Source: CAZWVM01 sp964637705
GTDB taxonomy: Bacteria > UBA8481
Direction of reading: 5' to 3'
Assembly: GCA_964637705.1 (NCBI GenBank)
Contig: CAZWVM010000092.1
Span: forward strand, 1 to 13,651
Length of the DNA stretch: 13,651 nt
Positions 11,362 to 13,651 of the stretch are shown piece by piece. The notes beneath the pieces were generated by a model that did no database searches, was not told where the DNA came from, and worked only from the letters and a program-made list of their open reading frames with translations. Both the position numbers and the translations under genes were made by a program. Numbering within the stretch: position 1 is the first letter of the stretch; every line of letters starts with the position of its first letter.

Positions 11362-13651
11362 ATGCAGAGAACGCGGATCGCCATTCTCGCCTTTTCGCTC
11401 TTCGCGGCCCTCGCCGCGCCCGCGCAGGCCTACCTCGATTCAGGCCCGCAAGTCGCGATCACATCCCCCCCGCCCGGTTCCATCGTCAACGGCATCGTTC
11501 CGATCGTCTTCACTGCGAGAAACTATGCGGCCGACGTCGCTGAGGACAGCTGGGCCTCGATCGACGGAGGAAACTGGATTCAGTTCAATCCGGCTCTCTC
11601 GGATTCGAACACGTACTACTACAACACGACCGACTCCGCGACCGGCGCCCACACGGTCCGCATCAAGGTCTCCGACGACGACGATGACACGGGCTACTCG
11701 GAAGCGAGGACGCTTTACGTCGACAACACGCCGCCGGTTATCTCGGAGGTAAGGGCGACGCTGCCCGGGACCCAGACGAAGCTCCGCCCGGGCCAGAGCG
11801 TGACCTTCTCGGCCCGCATCGTGGACGCTCTCGCCGGCGTCGATGACAGCACCGTCTGGCTCCGCATCTTCGAGCGCAATTACCAGATGTACGACGACGG
11901 CACGCAGGGTGATTCGATCGTCGGCGACGGCGTCTACATGCGGACGCTATTGATTCCGAGCGATTCGGTGGCCCACGGTGACACGTCGTTCCGGATTACT
12001 GCGGGCGACACCTCGCCGTATATCCGGGTGACCAATCTCGACACGATGACCGGCGTCCTCTCCATCGACAGCGCTCCGCCTCGATTCCGCTATTACGTCG
12101 CTCTCGATGCCGACACCCGTTACAGCGGCGGCGACCTGATGTCCTTCCGGGTCTTCGTCGACTCGGACGCCTTGCCGGGTGACGGGTTGGGCGGCCTGAG
12201 TTTCCGCAGTGATTTCACGAGCACCGCAGGCGAGCCGACGGGCGGCCCGATGTACGTGCGAGAGGACGGACGGGGAACCTATACCATCTTCTTCCCGATC
12301 AGCGTCAGCACCAGCCCGTCGACGCTCTACGCCAAGAATCTCACGGTGTTCAACGCCAACGGTTGGGAAGACACGCTAACCTGGCGCTGGTACAGGACCG
12401 GCGTGAGCCCCTCGCTGACCTTCACCTCGCCCGCGGCGGGGAGCGTCCTGAACGATACGGCCCGGTTGCTGATTTCCTTCACGTCCCCCGACACGTGGAA
12501 CACCTTTGACACGTGTTTCTACGTGGACGGTCGGCACGGTGGTTCCATCGTCGACACCCGCGTCGACTGGGGAACTCAATATGACAGCGACGGTTATCAT
12601 TCCCTGTTGCTCTCCGTGAGAGGAAGCCTGCGGGACACGTTCTATTCACAGCCGGTCGTCTATTACTCCGACAACACCCCTCCTTCCCTGTCTGAGTTCA
12701 CGATCACCTATCCCGCGGGCCAGACCGCGGCGCGGCCGGGGCAGAGCGTCCTCTTCTCCATGCGCGTCACCGATGCCATCGCCGGAGTCAACGACAGCTA
12801 CGTCCTCCTGAGAGTTTTCGGATCCGACACTCCGCTCTACGACAATGCGTCCAACGGCGATTCCATCGCGCGCGATCGCATCTACAGCCGTCGCATCGTG
12901 GTTCCTGCCATCCCGGGAATGCACGGCGACACGACGATCCACTTCGCCGCTTCGGATACAGCTCCGCTCTTCTCACGCGTCAACGCCGACACCGTCGCCC
13001 GAAGCCTCTCGATCGACAGTCTCCCTCCCGTCATCCGCACGATCGTGACGCTCGATGCCGACACCGTTTATGCCGCGGGGTCCGCGGTCACCATCCGCAT
13101 CCTGGCCGACTCCGACGCCACCGGGATCGGCGAATCGGGACTCATCGTCCACGCCGACTTCTCGCGCGCCGATTCCTCCTACGTCACCGGCCGCGAGGTC
13201 GTCTCCGACGACGGAAACGGCATCTATACGATCGTCTACGCGCTTTCGAAGACCGACACCAAGGTGAACGGGCTCCTGCCCGTCACGATCCGGGTTACGG
13301 ACCGGGTCGGTTTGGAGACGACCTCGACGTGGTGGATCGTGATGAACGATGACGACTCGCGCCCGGCGCTCTCCTTCACGGCGCCCCCGGCCGGCGCGTA
13401 CATCAATCGCGCCACGACCCTTGCCTTCACGATCACGGCTCAACCCCAGGGGCGCACATTGACGGATACCCGGATCTCGATCGACGGCGGCGCCTACGTC
13501 GCGACGAGCGGGGCGGCGACCCATGCCCTCAACACCCTCTCTCTCGCCCCCGGCGCCCACACGTTCCGGCTGAGCGTGAGGGACACGCGGGGAGAAAGCT
13601 GGTATTCGGAGCCGACGATCTTCATCGTCGACAACGACACCCCGGCCGTCT
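11362..13651 (+). CDS. Giant exported repeat protein, N-terminal 763 residues (continues past window edge)
   Basis: The frame is open from ATG 11362 to the end of the window. A Sec signal peptide covers residues 1-23 (MQRTRIAILAF...APAQA), with likely cleavage after AQA. The mature part is a tandem repeat of about 316 residues with three modules each. Module A is Ig-like, with (I/F)TSPPPGS at its start, a central IDGG/VDGR, and a YSE/YSQP-DNTPP end; copies begin near residues 31, 351 and 667. Module B has RPGQSVTFSARIVDALAGVDDS and an Asp-rich GDGVYMR; copies at 142 and 458. Module C has ALDADT(R/V)Y and a DGxGTYTI strand; copies at 247 and 563. Asp-rich turns suggest Ca binding. It is most likely a surface or secreted adhesin-like protein; the C-terminal anchor is outside the window. 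AGGA at 11354-11357 is a weak RBS. Confidence 0.88.
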   Translation, partial: MQRTRIAILAFSLFAALAAPAQAYLDSGPQVAITSPPPGSIVNGIVPIVFTARNYAADVAEDSWASIDGGNWIQFNPALSDSNTYYYNTTDSATGAHTVRIKVSDDDDDTGYSEARTLYVDNTPPVISEVRATLPGTQTKLRPGQSVTFSARIVDALAGVDDSTVWLRIFERNYQMYDDGTQGDSIVGDGVYMRTLLIPSDSVAHGDTSFRITAGDTSPYIRVTNLDTMTGVLSIDSAPPRFRYYVALDADTRYSGGDLMSFRVFVDSDALPGDGLGGLSFRSDFTSTAGEPTGGPMYVREDGRGTYTIFFPISVSTSPSTLYAKNLTVFNANGWEDTLTWRWYRTGVSPSLTFTSPAAGSVLNDTARLLISFTSPDTWNTFDTCFYVDGRHGGSIVDTRVDWGTQYDSDGYHSLLLSVRGSLRDTFYSQPVVYYSDNTPPSLSEFTITYPAGQTAARPGQSVLFSMRVTDAIAGVNDSYVLLRVFGSDTPLYDNASNGDSIARDRIYSRRIVVPAIPGMHGDTTIHFAASDTAPLFSRVNADTVARSLSIDSLPPVIRTIVTLDADTVYAAGSAVTIRILADSDATGIGESGLIVHADFSRADSSYVTGREVVSDDGNGIYTIVYALSKTDTKVNGLLPVTIRVTDRVGLETTSTWWIVMNDDDSRPALSFTAPPAGAYINRATTLAFTITAQPQGRTLTDTRISIDGGAYVATSGAATHALNTLSLAPGAHTFRLSVRDTRGESWYSEPTIFIVDNDTPAV
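11452..13651 (+). repeat. Tandem ~948-bp coding repeat inside the giant surface protein
   Basis: Modules recur at a near-constant spacing: B at 11785 and 12733 (948 bp), C at 12100 and 13048 (948 bp), A at about 11452, 12412 and 13360. The copies share protein motifs but have diverged at DNA level, for example CTCGATGCCGACACC is kept while flanking codons differ. This is an old duplication, not a recent one. Confidence 0.85.

Overview
GC-rich bacterial DNA with strong G/C preference at third codon positions. TolC-family and OmpA-like proteins and Sec signal peptides point to a diderm (Gram-negative) bacterium. Signal-peptided surface proteins built of Ig-like repeats and the heptad repeat suggest an uncultured environmental lineage, but nothing here fixes the phylum. 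I saw no tRNA, rRNA, CRISPR array, transposase or phage gene.

Region 1 (1-4413, all on the minus strand). Read in the direction of transcription this is a GlmU-type sugar-1-phosphate uridylyltransferase, ribose-phosphate pyrophosphokinase (prs), ribosomal protein L25 (rplY/ctc), peptidyl-tRNA hydrolase (pth) and a TPR protein, followed after about 160 bp by the N-terminal part of an unrecognised protein cut by the window edge. The order glmU-prs-ctc-pth matches the classic Bacillus synteny. The GlmU here consists only of the nucleotidyltransferase domain.

Region 2 (4414-4659) is the gap between divergent glmU and queE. It holds a large inverted repeat whose arms are tandem GGAGTGA heptads, ending about 30 bp before the queE start.

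Region 3 (4660-5343, plus strand) is queE, a radical-SAM enzyme of 7-deazaguanine (queuosine) biosynthesis. No other gene of that pathway is in the window.

Region 4 (5363-9841, minus strand) is an envelope gene cluster: OmpA-like protein, TolC-family outer-membrane protein, a YkgJ-type cysteine-cluster protein with no ordinary start codon, and a 673-residue exported protein with four SbsA-type Ig-like domains and a C-terminal DUF3494 (ice-binding-like) domain.

Region 5 (9992-11140, plus strand) is a GGDEF-PilZ fusion with an intact catalytic motif and I-site, so it looks able both to make and to sense c-di-GMP. It is divergent from ompA across a 150 bp gap with a dyad and a direct repeat. 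After 221 bp without a gene comes a very long exported protein (11362 to the window end, still open) made of tandem repeats of about 316 residues. Regions 4 and 5 together read as a cell-surface neighbourhood with a c-di-GMP regulator among outer-membrane and adhesin-like genes; a regulatory link is inference only.
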